A DNA stretch of 64,000 nucleotides from CAJQQY01 sp964564545 (GTDB taxonomy: Bacteria; Bacteroidota; Bacteroidia; Chitinophagales; Saprospiraceae). Of this stretch, positions 35,178-43,746 are shown piece by piece. The translations under genes were made by a program, and so were the position numbers. Each line of letters opens with the position of its first letter. The stretch's first letter is position 1. The stretch is taken from the NCBI GenBank assembly GCA_964564545.1, contig CAZMBP010000124.1, forward strand, positions 1 through 64,000. Direction: 5' to 3'. The notes under the pieces were generated by a model that worked only from the letters and a program-made list of their open reading frames with translations, was not told the origin of the DNA and made no database searches.

Positions 35178-36683
35178 ATGAGTACTTCAACCGCAACTGT
35201 TAAAAAAGTTACTCTAGAAGAATACTTCAAACCTTTTAGAGAAAATGTAATTGGTGCCAACCAAAGCTTCGAATCTCCCTTTGGGAAAAAAAGAATTGTG
35301 TATGCCGATTGGACGGCCAGCGGTAGGATGTATCTTCCCATTGAAAAATTATTGCTCAAAGAAATGGCTCCTTTCGTTGGAAATACCCATACTGAAACCA
35401 CGGTGACTGGATGCTCTATGACCATTGCTTATCATGAAGCGCAAAAGATTATCAAAAAACATGTAGGTGCCAATAAGAGTGATGTTTTGATTTCTTCTAA
35501 TTCAGGAATGACGGGCGTAGTCAATAAATTCCAAAGAATTTTAGGATTGAAAATTCATGAAAAATATAGAGGATTGGTGAAGTTACCAGAGGAAGTTCGG
35601 CCAATAATTTTTTGTACACATATGGAACATCACTCAAACCAAACGAGCTGGTTAGAAACTATATGTGATGTAGAAGTGATTCCTCCTTGTGAAAAAGGGT
35701 TAGTGAATTTAGACAACTTAAAAGAGTTGTTACATAAATATCGAAAACGTAAAACCAAAATTGCAGCGGTGACTTCCTGCTCCAATGTTACTGGAATCAA
35801 ATCGCCTTATCACAAAATTGCATCGATGATGCATAAGGCAGGTGGATTATGTTTTGTAGATTTTGCCTGCTCTGCACCGTATATTGATATTAATATGCGT
35901 CCACAAAATGAGTTGGAACATTTGGATGCCATCTATTTTTCTCCACACAAATTTTTGGGAGGACCAGGAACGACAGGAGTTCTAGTTTTTGATCCAAAAC
36001 TATATAAAAACAAAGTTCCAGATAATCCAGGAGGAGGTACAGTTGATTGGACAAATCCTTGGGGAGAGCACAAATATATTGATGAAATTGAAGCGCGAGA
36101 AGACGGAGGAACACCTGCATTCTTGCAAACCATCAAAGCTGCTCTTTGCATGAAACTCAAAGAGGAAATGAGCGTGAAAAAAATGTTGAAAAGAGAAGAA
36201 GAGATGTTGTCTAAAATTTGGAAAGGCATTGGAAAGATTTCCAATCTTCATATTTTGGCAAAGCATGTAAAAAAACGATTAGGAGTAGTTTCATTTTATA
36301 TTGATGATCTTCATTATAATTTAGGGGTTAAGTTGTTGAATGATCGTTTTGGGATTCAAGTTAGAGGAGGTTGCTCTTGTGCAGGAACTTACGGGCACTA
36401 CTTGTTGCATGTTTCTCAAGAGTATTCAAATGATGTAACGTGTCGAATTGGATTGGGTGATTTGAGTGAAAAACCAGGTTGGATTCGAATGTCGATTCAT
36501 CCTGTGATGACTGATAAGGAAGTTAAATTTATTACTGACTCGATTGCTGAACTTGCTAAAAATCATAAAAAGTGGGCGAAGGATTACGAATATAATGCTT
36601 CCACCAATGAGTTTGAATATAAGCATGATCACATCGATGAATCAGCTATGGTTAACAAATGGTTTAAGACTAAATTGATATAA
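35178..36683 (+). CDS. Class V aminotransferase / NifS-like PLP enzyme (long form)
   Basis: 501 residues of fold-type I PLP fold. Schiff-base Lys258 is in FSPHKFLGGPGTTG; upstream VDFACSAPYIDINM supplies the cofactor Asp, and SSNSGMTGVVNK the phosphate loop. A CSCAGTYGHYLLH segment after residue 390 carries candidate nucleophilic Cys residues where cysteine desulfurases have their mobile loop. It is about 100 residues longer than IscS, mostly from an extended C-terminal part. With a second, classical desulfurase-like gene two positions downstream, it may work in sulfur transfer or another beta-elimination. The reaction is not proven. Confidence 0.85.
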   Translation: MSTSTATVKKVTLEEYFKPFRENVIGANQSFESPFGKKRIVYADWTASGRMYLPIEKLLLKEMAPFVGNTHTETTVTGCSMTIAYHEAQKIIKKHVGANKSDVLISSNSGMTGVVNKFQRILGLKIHEKYRGLVKLPEEVRPIIFCTHMEHHSNQTSWLETICDVEVIPPCEKGLVNLDNLKELLHKYRKRKTKIAAVTSCSNVTGIKSPYHKIASMMHKAGGLCFVDFACSAPYIDINMRPQNELEHLDAIYFSPHKFLGGPGTTGVLVFDPKLYKNKVPDNPGGGTVDWTNPWGEHKYIDEIEAREDGGTPAFLQTIKAALCMKLKEEMSVKKMLKREEEMLSKIWKGIGKISNLHILAKHVKKRLGVVSFYIDDLHYNLGVKLLNDRFGIQVRGGCSCAGTYGHYLLHVSQEYSNDVTCRIGLGDLSEKPGWIRMSIHPVMTDKEVKFITDSIAELAKNHKKWAKDYEYNASTNEFEYKHDHIDESAMVNKWFKTKLI

Positions 36684-36706
36684 TTCTTAAAAATCATGTC
36701 AATAGA

Positions 36707-37228
36707 ATGAGTAGAAATTTTAGTGTTATTTTCATTTTAAAAGAAAGTATCGAACCAGATGATTTTTTAAGAGTTACCCTTGATAGATTTAATCCTTTTT
36801 TGGAAAAAGATCAAACTAATCTAACAGAATATGATTTTGAAGAGGAACGTTGGGCTAGAGGTTCTGAAGCATTAATTGGAATTTCCGATAATGAAAAAGT
36901 ACTATATATTGATGATTTATATGATGTAATTCCTCAGTCAATTATAACAGAGTTAAGTGGAGTATTGAATACAGAAATAGTAAGGTTTATTAATTCTGAT
37001 ACTGCATGCGTTGCAGGAATATCAGTTGCTAATAATGGCAAATTAATTAGGCAAGAATTTTACGATGAAGGTGTTGATGAAAATGCAATAGGGGAGAGAA
37101 CGAAATATGAAATAGGCTCAATGATTTCAAACTTTGAAGAATTAAGAGAAAAAAGATTGATTCCATTAGAAAAAGAAATTTATTTCAACATATTTAAAAA
37201 AAAAGAAAAGAAAGCAAACAATGAATAG
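36707..37228 (+). CDS. Unknown acidic protein between two NifS-like genes
   Basis: I do not recognise this 173-residue protein. There is no signal peptide or membrane helix. It is acidic, with alternating strands (FSVIFILKE, EALIGISD, VLYIDDLYDV) and a charged helical C-terminus ending in KKKEKKANNE. The gene starts 23 bp after the class V aminotransferase gene, and its last 8 bp overlap the start of the cysteine desulfurase (shared ATGAATAG). Strong translational coupling suggests a partner of one of the two enzymes. Confidence 0.7.
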   Translation: MSRNFSVIFILKESIEPDDFLRVTLDRFNPFLEKDQTNLTEYDFEEERWARGSEALIGISDNEKVLYIDDLYDVIPQSIITELSGVLNTEIVRFINSDTACVAGISVANNGKLIRQEFYDEGVDENAIGERTKYEIGSMISNFEELREKRLIPLEKEIYFNIFKKKEKKANNE

Positions 37229-38369
37229 AATTTATTTCGACAACGCAGCAACCACTCCAATCAGCGAAGAAGTGATTGAATTCATGTCAGACCTGATGCG
37301 AAGCCATTATGGAAATCCTTCGTCAATTCACAAAGAAGGCCGAGAAGCGAGAACGGTAATCGAGGAAGCTCGAAAGAAAATTGCTAATTTGATTGGAGCA
37401 TCTATTGGTGAAATATTTTTCACATCAGGTGGAACGGAAGCAAATAATATGGTGTTCAAATGTGCTGTTCGAGATCTAGGTGTAAAAAGAATTATTACTT
37501 CACCTATCGAGCATCATTGTATTTTGCACACGTTGGAAGCAATGAAAAAAGAGACAGATGTTAAAGTTGAATTTGTCGAAATCGATCATAAGGGAATTGT
37601 TAATTTAGCTCATTTGGAAGCATTAATTTCTGAAGATGCTGGAAAGACTTTGGTGAGTTTGATGCATTGTAACAATGAAATTGGGACGCTATTAGATTTG
37701 GATAAAGTTTCAGCAATGTGTGCTGAGCACAATGTTTATTTCCATTCCGATACGGTTCAAACTATGGGATATTTTCCAATCAATGTAGATAAAACTAAAA
37801 TCAATTTTTTAGCTGGAGCGGCTCATAAGTTTCATGGTCCTAAAGGTGTTGGGTTCATTTATATCAATGGTGAAAATATTGTAAAACCAATTATTTATGG
37901 TGGTTCGCAGGAACGAAACATGCGAGCAGGAACTGAAAATATTTACGGAATTGCAGGTATGGCAAAAGCCTTAGAAATGTCTTACGAAAATTTAGAAGAA
38001 ACCCGAGAGTACACTTTAGGTTTACGGAATTATATGAAAAGTCAATTGCTTGAAAACTTTGAGGACATTCAATTCAATGGTGATCATGAAGGGAACTTTC
38101 ATTATAAAACATTGACGGTTTCTTTTCCTCCTTCACCAAAATCAGAATTACTTTTATTGAATTTAGATATTCTAGGAATCTGTGCATCAGGTGGAAGTGC
38201 TTGTAGTTCTGGAGCTGAAAAAGGATCACACGTTTTGGAAAAAATCCAAATGGATCCTGATCGAAAATCTATTCGTTTTTCTTTTTCTAAATACAATACA
38301 AAAGAAGAAGTAGATTTCGTAATTGAGAAATTAAAAACGATTATTCAAGTAAAAGAAGCAGTAAGTTAA
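37221..38369 (+). CDS. Cysteine desulfurase family protein (NifS/IscS-like)
   Basis: 382 residues, a standard length. It opens with IYFDNAATTPISEEV and the YGNPSSIH motif. The PLP phosphate loop is FFTSGGTEANNMVF. The cofactor Lys203 lies in AGAAHKFHGPKG and the catalytic Cys328 in ASGGSACSSGA. It takes sulfur from cysteine for Fe-S cluster or tRNA thiolation pathways. No scaffold (IscU/SufU) or mnmA gene is nearby, so the pathway is open. It is third in an operon with the class V aminotransferase and the unknown protein, and a terminator follows. Confidence 0.93.
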   Translation: MNRIYFDNAATTPISEEVIEFMSDLMRSHYGNPSSIHKEGREARTVIEEARKKIANLIGASIGEIFFTSGGTEANNMVFKCAVRDLGVKRIITSPIEHHCILHTLEAMKKETDVKVEFVEIDHKGIVNLAHLEALISEDAGKTLVSLMHCNNEIGTLLDLDKVSAMCAEHNVYFHSDTVQTMGYFPINVDKTKINFLAGAAHKFHGPKGVGFIYINGENIVKPIIYGGSQERNMRAGTENIYGIAGMAKALEMSYENLEETREYTLGLRNYMKSQLLENFEDIQFNGDHEGNFHYKTLTVSFPPSPKSELLLLNLDILGICASGGSACSSGAEKGSHVLEKIQMDPDRKSIRFSFSKYNTKEEVDFVIEKLKTIIQVKEAVS

Positions 38370-38442
38370 TAGCATGAAGTTGCATTACTTCTAGGCTAGG
38401 TATTGTATACCTAACATAGTCATATTTAGAATTTAATAGTTG

Positions 38443-38484
38443 AAAAACTGATAATTAGTAACTAGCTGATTATCAGTTTTTTAT
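38443..38484 (+). terminator. Terminator after the cysteine desulfurase gene
   Basis: AAAACTGATAAT and ATTATCAGTTTT (with one irregular base near the loop) form a stem around TAGTAACTAGCTG, followed by TTTTTATTTT. The rest of 38370-38689 is AT-rich with no gene seen. Confidence 0.8.
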
Positions 38485-38689
38485 TTTAAAAAAGTCAGGA
38501 ATTTTCTTCACTATTTTTCCCCTTTTCTGCTGTTGAAAAAAAATAAAAAATGGTCTGGTTTTAGCTCTATATTAATTTCAAACCAACTACAAATTTTCAA
38601 TCCACACATTAAATGTTCATTATTTAGTTTTCAGTTATCATCTGAAAATTAAGACTCGTTTTTTAAAAAATTAGATTCCTAATATTTTT

Positions 38690-39619
38690 ATGAAATATAT
38701 TTTAATTCCTATTTTTTTTATCTGCTTTTTATTATTTGGCAATAGTGTTTTTGCACAAGTTTCAGCTGATGAAGTTGTTCAAGAAACGATAATGATATCT
38801 CTTAAAAAACATAATGAGAGAAATCCGGAATATCAGATTTTGGGTGAAGAGAAAGCAAGAAGTTTTGATATAGAAAAATTCATAGCGAATAATATTCAAG
38901 ATTCAGACATTCAAATTTCTGGAAATAAAATTTCTTATGGAAAAACAGTTAAAATTAATTTTGATAGTAAAAAACTAGAGTTCCAAAATGATTGTAATCA
39001 ATTTTGTAAAAGCATTGTTAGTGTTTCTAAAATTCCCGTTTTTGGTTTGACCGTTAGCCAAATGGATGATTTGCAAGGAGTTCTTGTAGAAACAGTTTAT
39101 GAAGGTTCGTCAGCGGAGATAGCAGGAATTGAACCCGGTGATATAATAACTTTTGTTTCGGATTCTATTATTCAATCTCCATGCGATATTAATGAATCAA
39201 TTGAAGAAGTTGAAGTGGGAGAGGTGTTGGACATTTTTATGGAGGACGATGGAAAGAGAGAAATTGTACCCTTGATATTAGGTTATAAAATTGAAGAAGT
39301 TGTAACGTATGAGTACTGTTGTAATTCAGAAATTACTACAGAAGAAGATAAAGACGAAGTTGAAACTCAATTGTCCGTTTTTCCAAATCCAACAGATGGA
39401 ATTACACAATTAAAGTTTCGTTCAAGCGAACAAGGTGATTTGAAAATTAGCCTTACTGATGTTGCAGGTCATCTAATCTTTCAATCAGATGTTAAAGATT
39501 TTGATGGATTTTATAATGAAATATTAGACTTGACTGATTATGCTGCTGGGTTATTTTTTGTCCAAATTATGCAAGGCAAGCAAGTTTGGACGGAGAAAAT
39601 AGTGTTGCAGAATCTGTAG
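38690..39619 (+). CDS. Secreted PDZ-domain protein with T9SS sorting domain
   Basis: 309 residues. The signal peptide ends at VFAQ (residue 23). Residues about 115-200 form a PDZ domain (VLVETVYEGSSAEIAGIEPGDIITFV). An ECCxx-type Cys pair (YEYCCNSE) precedes the linker. Residues about 227-309 are a T9SS type A sorting domain (LSVFPNPTDGITQLKF ... GLFFVQIMQGKQVWTEKIV). There is no protease domain, so the PDZ module is used for binding outside the cell. It stands alone and ends 1 bp before the convergent gene at 39621. Confidence 0.85.
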   Translation: MKYILIPIFFICFLLFGNSVFAQVSADEVVQETIMISLKKHNERNPEYQILGEEKARSFDIEKFIANNIQDSDIQISGNKISYGKTVKINFDSKKLEFQNDCNQFCKSIVSVSKIPVFGLTVSQMDDLQGVLVETVYEGSSAEIAGIEPGDIITFVSDSIIQSPCDINESIEEVEVGEVLDIFMEDDGKREIVPLILGYKIEEVVTYEYCCNSEITTEEDKDEVETQLSVFPNPTDGITQLKFRSSEQGDLKISLTDVAGHLIFQSDVKDFDGFYNEILDLTDYAAGLFFVQIMQGKQVWTEKIVLQNL

Positions 39620-39620
39620 A

Positions 39621-40124
39621 CTAAGAGGTGACTTCTTTTAGAAATTGATAAATCAAAAGAAGAATAAATACTGTAGACACAAGTATAATAAAAGGAATTA
39701 AATCTTTGGCTCCTTCCTCTGGTTCAGGAATTTCTACACCTCGTCTTTTTAATTCCATTTTTACTAAAGCTTGAGTATAAACATTTTCATTTTCTTCTAA
39801 AAGAAATTGCAAAGACCTTAGTGGCGTATTCAAATATCTTTTGATAGGATAATTCTGATCTTCATCTAAGAGAAGTCTGAGTAACTCGTTTGCCTTTTCC
39901 AAGTTTTCTTCATTAAGATGAATTTCATGAATTAAGTTTCCAAATTTTTTACTTTCAGGATTATCTATTTTTACGTGGTAGGTAATATTATTATCATGCA
40001 ACATCGCTGCTACAAGAACTAAAGATTCTTCATTGAAATATTGTTGAAATAAAGTTCTCTCTTCTTTTTTGAGAGGTAGTTCGTGAGAGATTACCCAGTT
40101 GTAATCTAAAATTTCGTCTTCCAT
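39621..40124 (-). CDS. DUF2007-like small protein with C-terminal membrane anchor
   Basis: 167 residues. The N-terminal half has the VLVAAMLHDNNITYHVK pattern (strand, helix, strand) of putative signal-transducing DUF2007-type domains. The middle part is helical and charged. One membrane helix near the end (about 145-162, LIPFIILVSTVFILLLIYQFL) suggests a tail-anchored protein facing the cytoplasm. It converges on the PDZ gene with a 1-bp gap. Function unknown. Confidence 0.7.
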   Translation of the reverse strand: MEDEILDYNWVISHELPLKKEERTLFQQYFNEESLVLVAAMLHDNNITYHVKIDNPESKKFGNLIHEIHLNEENLEKANELLRLLLDEDQNYPIKRYLNTPLRSLQFLLEENENVYTQALVKMELKRRGVEIPEPEEGAKDLIPFIILVSTVFILLLIYQFLKEVTS

Positions 40125-40320
40125 ATGTTATCTATTTTTTGTTGAAAACAATTTACCATTTTTTTATTTTAATTCTTTCAAAATTCCATCACAAGTTTTC
40201 TTTAAATTTATCATCTAAAAGAGTGAAAAATTTAAGGATTTTAAAAACTGATTATCAATGAGTTATCCTTTTATATTTATAAAAATCAAAAATCACTTTA
40301 TCCAATTCAAAAACAAAAAC

Positions 40321-40800
40321 ATGAAATTATTAAAAATATCATTTCTCTTTTTTGCTTTAATAATGTTGTTTAGTTGTAATAAAAAAACGGCAGATGCTAC
40401 AGTTTCTGAAGCAGTTCCAGCTGGAAAAACAACCTCAACTGAATCCGTTGAAAGACCAAGAAGAGATGGGCGAAGAGGCCAAAGAGATCCTGAAGCTCAA
40501 AAAAAACGTAGACAAGAAATGTACGCTCAACTTAATTTGTCGGAAGCTCAAGTTATAAAAGTGGAAGAGATTTCAGCAAAGTATCAAGCTAAGCGAAAAG
40601 CTTTATTTGAAAATAACAATGGTGATCGAGCTGCAATGAGAGGCGAAATGCAGAAGCAAAGAGAGGAGCAAAATAAAGAACTATCAGGAGTAATGACGAA
40701 AGAGCAATTTGCAAAATACCAAGAAATCCAAAAAGCACAACGAGGAAGAAGAGGTGGTCGAAGAGGAGGAGGGGAGCCTGCTGGAGGAAGAGAAGGGTGA
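40321..40800 (+). CDS. Spy/LTXXQ-like lipoprotein with Arg/Gly-rich tail
   Basis: The start at 40321 gives a lipoprotein signal with lipobox LFSC (Cys19); the frame from 40258 only adds a basic hydrophilic prefix. About 160 residues in all. A Ser/Thr linker and an RRDGRRGQRD segment precede a helical region with LNLSEAQVIKVEEISAKY and LSGVMTKEQFAKYQEIQ, reminiscent of Spy/CpxP LTXXQ chaperones. It ends in an RGRRGGRRGGGE tail. It is probably a periplasmic protein. Confidence 0.75.
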   Translation: MKLLKISFLFFALIMLFSCNKKTADATVSEAVPAGKTTSTESVERPRRDGRRGQRDPEAQKKRRQEMYAQLNLSEAQVIKVEEISAKYQAKRKALFENNNGDRAAMRGEMQKQREEQNKELSGVMTKEQFAKYQEIQKAQRGRRGGRRGGGEPAGGREG

Positions 40801-40821
40801 TGTAATCATTTTTTTAAGAAG

Positions 40822-40863
40822 AAAACCTCCTGCGAAAACTAATTCACAGGAGGTTTTTATTTT
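40822..40863 (+). terminator. Terminator after the Spy-like lipoprotein gene
   Basis: AAACCTCCTG(C/T)GAA pairs with its complement TTCACAGGAGGTTT around AACTAA, followed by TTTATTTTT; 22 bp after the stop codon and convergent with pdhA. Confidence 0.88.
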
Positions 40864-40880
40864 TCAAATATCCATACTTT

Positions 40881-41909
40881 CTAAGAAGTGTATGGATAAT
40901 CTTCTTGCATGTAATTGTCTTCGAATAGATCATCGCCACTTGGGAAATCTGAACTTTCTGCGAACTCAACAGCTTCATTTATTTCAGCTTTGATTTTGTC
41001 TTTGATCGCTTTGATTTCTTCTGCAGTTGCAATATTTCCATCCAACATCTTTTTCTCAGTTACCTTGATTGGATCAATTCCTTGGTACTCTTTTAATTCA
41101 TCTTTTGTTCGATAAGTACCTGGATCAGAAACAGAGTGACCTTTGTATCGGTAAGTTTTGATCTCTAAGAAGTAAGGACCTGCACCTGAACGAATATGCT
41201 CAGCGGCACGTGTCAATGCTTCATGAACAGCTTCAGGAGACATTCCATCTACTTCTTCACTTGGCATATCGAAAGCGCTACCTACTTTATAAATATCTGC
41301 AACATTACTAGTACGTTCTACCGAAGTACCCATAGCATAATGGTTATTTTCACAGATATAAAGTACAGGTAATTTCCAAGTCATTGCCATATTGAATGAC
41401 TCATACAATGCTCCTTGTCGAGCAGCTCCATCACCAAACATTGTTACACAAAGCAAATCAGTTCCACGATATTTTTCTGCAAAACCAATTCCTGTTCCGA
41501 TTGGAATTTGAGCACCTACGATTCCGTTTCCTCCAAAAAATCTATGTTCTTTTGAGAAAAAGTGCATCGATCCACCTTTACCTTTTACTACCCCTGTTTT
41601 TTTTCCGTATAACTCGGCCATACATTTTTTGGTCGAAATTCCTCGACTGATGGCTAATCCATGCTGACGGTAAGCAGTTACCATTGCATCTTCTTTTCTT
41701 ATCGCTGAAACTAATCCAGCAGCAATTGCTTCTTGGCCAATATATACATGGAGGAATCCACGAATTTTTTCCTGACCGTATTTTTGTAAAGATTTTTCTT
41801 CAAATCGACGGATTCGGAGCATAGTTTCATACCATTCCAAATAAGTTTCTTTGCTATATTCAGGCGCTTTTTTACCTCTTTTTGATGCTTTTTCAACTAC
41901 TTTCGTCAT
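40881..41909 (-). CDS. pdhA: Pyruvate dehydrogenase E1 component alpha subunit
   Basis: The start at 41909 (MTKVVEKASKRGKK) gives 342 residues; a longer frame to 41981 reads into the promoter and is rejected. Family landmarks are YGQEKIRGFLHVYIGQEA, the thiamine-diphosphate motif GDGAARQGALYESFNMA ... ENN, RTSNVADIYKVGSAFD and the phosphorylation-type loop YRYKGHSVSDPGTYR. It decarboxylates pyruvate with the beta subunit and E2/E3. The other PDH subunits are not in this window. It has a near-perfect promoter (41952-41982). Confidence 0.95.
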   Translation of the reverse strand: MTKVVEKASKRGKKAPEYSKETYLEWYETMLRIRRFEEKSLQKYGQEKIRGFLHVYIGQEAIAAGLVSAIRKEDAMVTAYRQHGLAISRGISTKKCMAELYGKKTGVVKGKGGSMHFFSKEHRFFGGNGIVGAQIPIGTGIGFAEKYRGTDLLCVTMFGDGAARQGALYESFNMAMTWKLPVLYICENNHYAMGTSVERTSNVADIYKVGSAFDMPSEEVDGMSPEAVHEALTRAAEHIRSGAGPYFLEIKTYRYKGHSVSDPGTYRTKDELKEYQGIDPIKVTEKKMLDGNIATAEEIKAIKDKIKAEINEAVEFAESSDFPSGDDLFEDNYMQEDYPYTS

Positions 41910-41951
41910 ATTAAATTCTAATTTTTGAAAAAATGTGATTGAATTGAAGAT

Positions 41952-41982
41952 TAAAGATAATTCTAAATTTAGAATCTGCAAA
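41952..41982 (-). promoter_or_regulatory. pdhA promoter, TTTG-N19-TATCTTTA
   Basis: On the minus strand TTTG (41979-41982), a 19-bp spacer and TATCTTTA (41952-41959) match the Bacteroidota primary sigma consensus with one mismatch in the last base. It lies 43 bp upstream of the chosen ATG. The ATG at 41981 lies within the -33 box, which rules out the longer ORF start. Confidence 0.8.
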
Positions 41983-42044
41983 ATTCAATTATTTTTGTGG
42001 GAAAATTTTACCCAAATATTAAATTTTACTGATTAATTCTAGAC

Positions 42045-42052
42045 TAATTTTG
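42045..42052 (+). promoter_or_regulatory. -7 box TAATTTTG of recF
   Basis: TAATTTTG fits TAnnTTTG, about 90 bp upstream of the recF GTG; divergent from the pdhA promoter 70 bp away. Confidence 0.5.
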
Positions 42053-42141
42053 TCATTATTTTTAACGATATAAGACATTTAAGAAACATATAAGTCCTTA
42101 AAGCAAAATCTTATACGGTTCAAAAATCCAAATCTATTTAA

Positions 42142-43263
42142 GTGAAAATTCAACAACTCAAATTGACTCATTTTAAGAACTACGAAACAGGCCATTTTGT
42201 TTTCAGCGAACGGCTTAATTGTTTCGTTGGAAAAAATGGGATGGGTAAAACAAACTTGTTGGATGCCATTTATTACCTCTGTATGTGCAAAAGTCATCGA
42301 GGTGTAAATGATCGAAATGTGGTACAACATACCATGGATTTTTTCAGATTAGAAGGATATTTTTTAATTGAAAAAAACGAAGAAGCAAAAAGCAAATCAA
42401 AAAATAAAATTGTTGCCAAAGTTCAACCTGGCAAAAAGAAAGAGATCGAAAAAGATGATGTAGCCTATCAAAAATTATCGGAACATATTGGGATGTTACC
42501 TGTCGTGATTATTGTTCCAGATGATACGTTGATGGCAACAGATGGTAGTGAAGAGCGACGCAGATTTTTGGATAATACTTTATCCCAATTGGATGTTGAT
42601 TATTTAAAAAATCTAATCACTTATAATAAAGTTTTAAAACAACGGAATTCTGCGTTAAAGAAATTTGCAGAGATGCGATCTTTCAATGCTGAGTTGTTAG
42701 ATATTTATGATCAACAATTGCTGGAGCCGGCTCAAGTTATTTTTGAAAAGAGAAAAGAGTTTGTTGATTCCTTTCGGCCAGTCTTTAAAGATTTTTACCA
42801 AGCCATATCAAGTGGGCAAGAAAAAGTAGATTGTACTTATTCATCTAGTTTAAAAGATGGAAGTTTTGCAGATCAGCTGAGGGAGTCTCGAGAGAAAGAT
42901 AGAATCCTAACTCGAACAACTTGCGGCGTTCATAAGGACGATTTAGCATTTAGGATAGACAAACACTTGTTGCGAAAATTCGGCTCGCAGGGACAATTAA
43001 AATCATACGTTTTAGCACTCAAGTTAGCCCAATATGATTTTTTGAAAAAAAATCACACCTCGAATCCAATTCTTTTGATGGATGATATTTTTGATAAATT
43101 AGATGAAGGTCGGGTACAACAATTAATTCAATTGATTCTGGAAAAAAACTTTGGACAAGTTTTTATTACCGATACTCATGAAAATAGGGTAGAGGAAATC
43201 ATTAAAAATTTCGAAACCGATTATAAAAAATTCTACATCGAAAATGGTGAGTGTCGAGAGTAA
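42142..43263 (+). CDS. recF: DNA replication and repair protein RecF
   Basis: 373 residues, starting with GTG at 42142. An SMC-like ATPase head: Walker A GKNGMGKT (residues 30-37), signature region GSQGQLKSYVLALKLAQ and Walker B ILLMDDIFDKLDE (about 315), ending with the FITDTHENRV D-loop/switch. A charged insert (KSKSKNKIVAKV) sits near residue 90. RecF loads RecA at gaps with RecO and RecR. A DUF721 (DciA-like) gene follows, an order commonly seen next to recF in other bacteria. Confidence 0.95.
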   Translation: MKIQQLKLTHFKNYETGHFVFSERLNCFVGKNGMGKTNLLDAIYYLCMCKSHRGVNDRNVVQHTMDFFRLEGYFLIEKNEEAKSKSKNKIVAKVQPGKKKEIEKDDVAYQKLSEHIGMLPVVIIVPDDTLMATDGSEERRRFLDNTLSQLDVDYLKNLITYNKVLKQRNSALKKFAEMRSFNAELLDIYDQQLLEPAQVIFEKRKEFVDSFRPVFKDFYQAISSGQEKVDCTYSSSLKDGSFADQLRESREKDRILTRTTCGVHKDDLAFRIDKHLLRKFGSQGQLKSYVLALKLAQYDFLKKNHTSNPILLMDDIFDKLDEGRVQQLIQLILEKNFGQVFITDTHENRVEEIIKNFETDYKKFYIENGECRE

Positions 43264-43319
43264 AGTCACTTTTTAAAAAATTCCATATCGAATAATTAGT
43301 ACTTGCGAGAATTAAAGAA

Positions 43320-43327
43320 TAATTTTG
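43320..43327 (+). promoter_or_regulatory. -7 box TAATTTTG immediately before the DUF721 gene
   Basis: TAATTTTG ends 4 bp before the ATG at 43332, so a transcript from here would begin at or near the start codon (leaderless). No -33 TTTG at 19-21 bp is seen. Confidence 0.35.
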
Positions 43328-43331
43328 TTTT

Positions 43332-43622
43332 ATGAAAAAACACAATGACCAACGTATCGATGAAGTTCTAAAAAACTTAGTGGGTGGGTACAAATATAAA
43401 TCGAAGCTTTACAAGAATAAATTAGCCACCACTTGGGAAACTTTAATGGGAGCAACCATTTCAAAATATACTTCAAGAATTTCTATTCGAAACAAAAAAT
43501 TATTCGTTACCATTGATTCTTCTCCTTTGAAACAAGAACTTTCTTTTGCAAAAGATAAAATCAAGAAGATGATGAATGAAGAGTTAGGAGAAAATTATAT
43601 TGATGAGGTCGTAATTCGATAA
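43332..43622 (+). CDS. DUF721 (DciA-like) protein
   Basis: 96 residues. VLKNLVGGYKYKSKLYKNKLATTWETLMG is the N-terminal helical pattern of DUF721; ISIRNKKLFVTIDSSPLKQELSFAKDKIKKMMNEELG is the following KH-like beta-alpha part with the L...EL...K.KI pattern. DciA, a DUF721 protein, helps load the replicative helicase in bacteria lacking DnaC. It lies 68 bp after recF and is closed by a strong terminator. Confidence 0.85.
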   Translation: MKKHNDQRIDEVLKNLVGGYKYKSKLYKNKLATTWETLMGATISKYTSRISIRNKKLFVTIDSSPLKQELSFAKDKIKKMMNEELGENYIDEVVIR

Positions 43623-43647
43623 ATTTGATATTGAAATTTTTCCATAA

Positions 43648-43690
43648 AAAAAGTGCGTAATTGTATTGTTATAATTACGCACTTTTTTTA
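43648..43690 (+). terminator. Terminator after the DUF721 gene
   Basis: AAAGTGCGTAATT and AATTACGCACTTT form a long stem around GTATTGTTAT, with A-run and T-run; bidirectional in principle toward the OmpA gene end at 43747. Confidence 0.93.
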
Positions 43691-43746
43691 TTTCAAAACT
43701 AAAAATTAATCAATCTGTACTTTTTGATGTACTAATTTTTTCTTTT

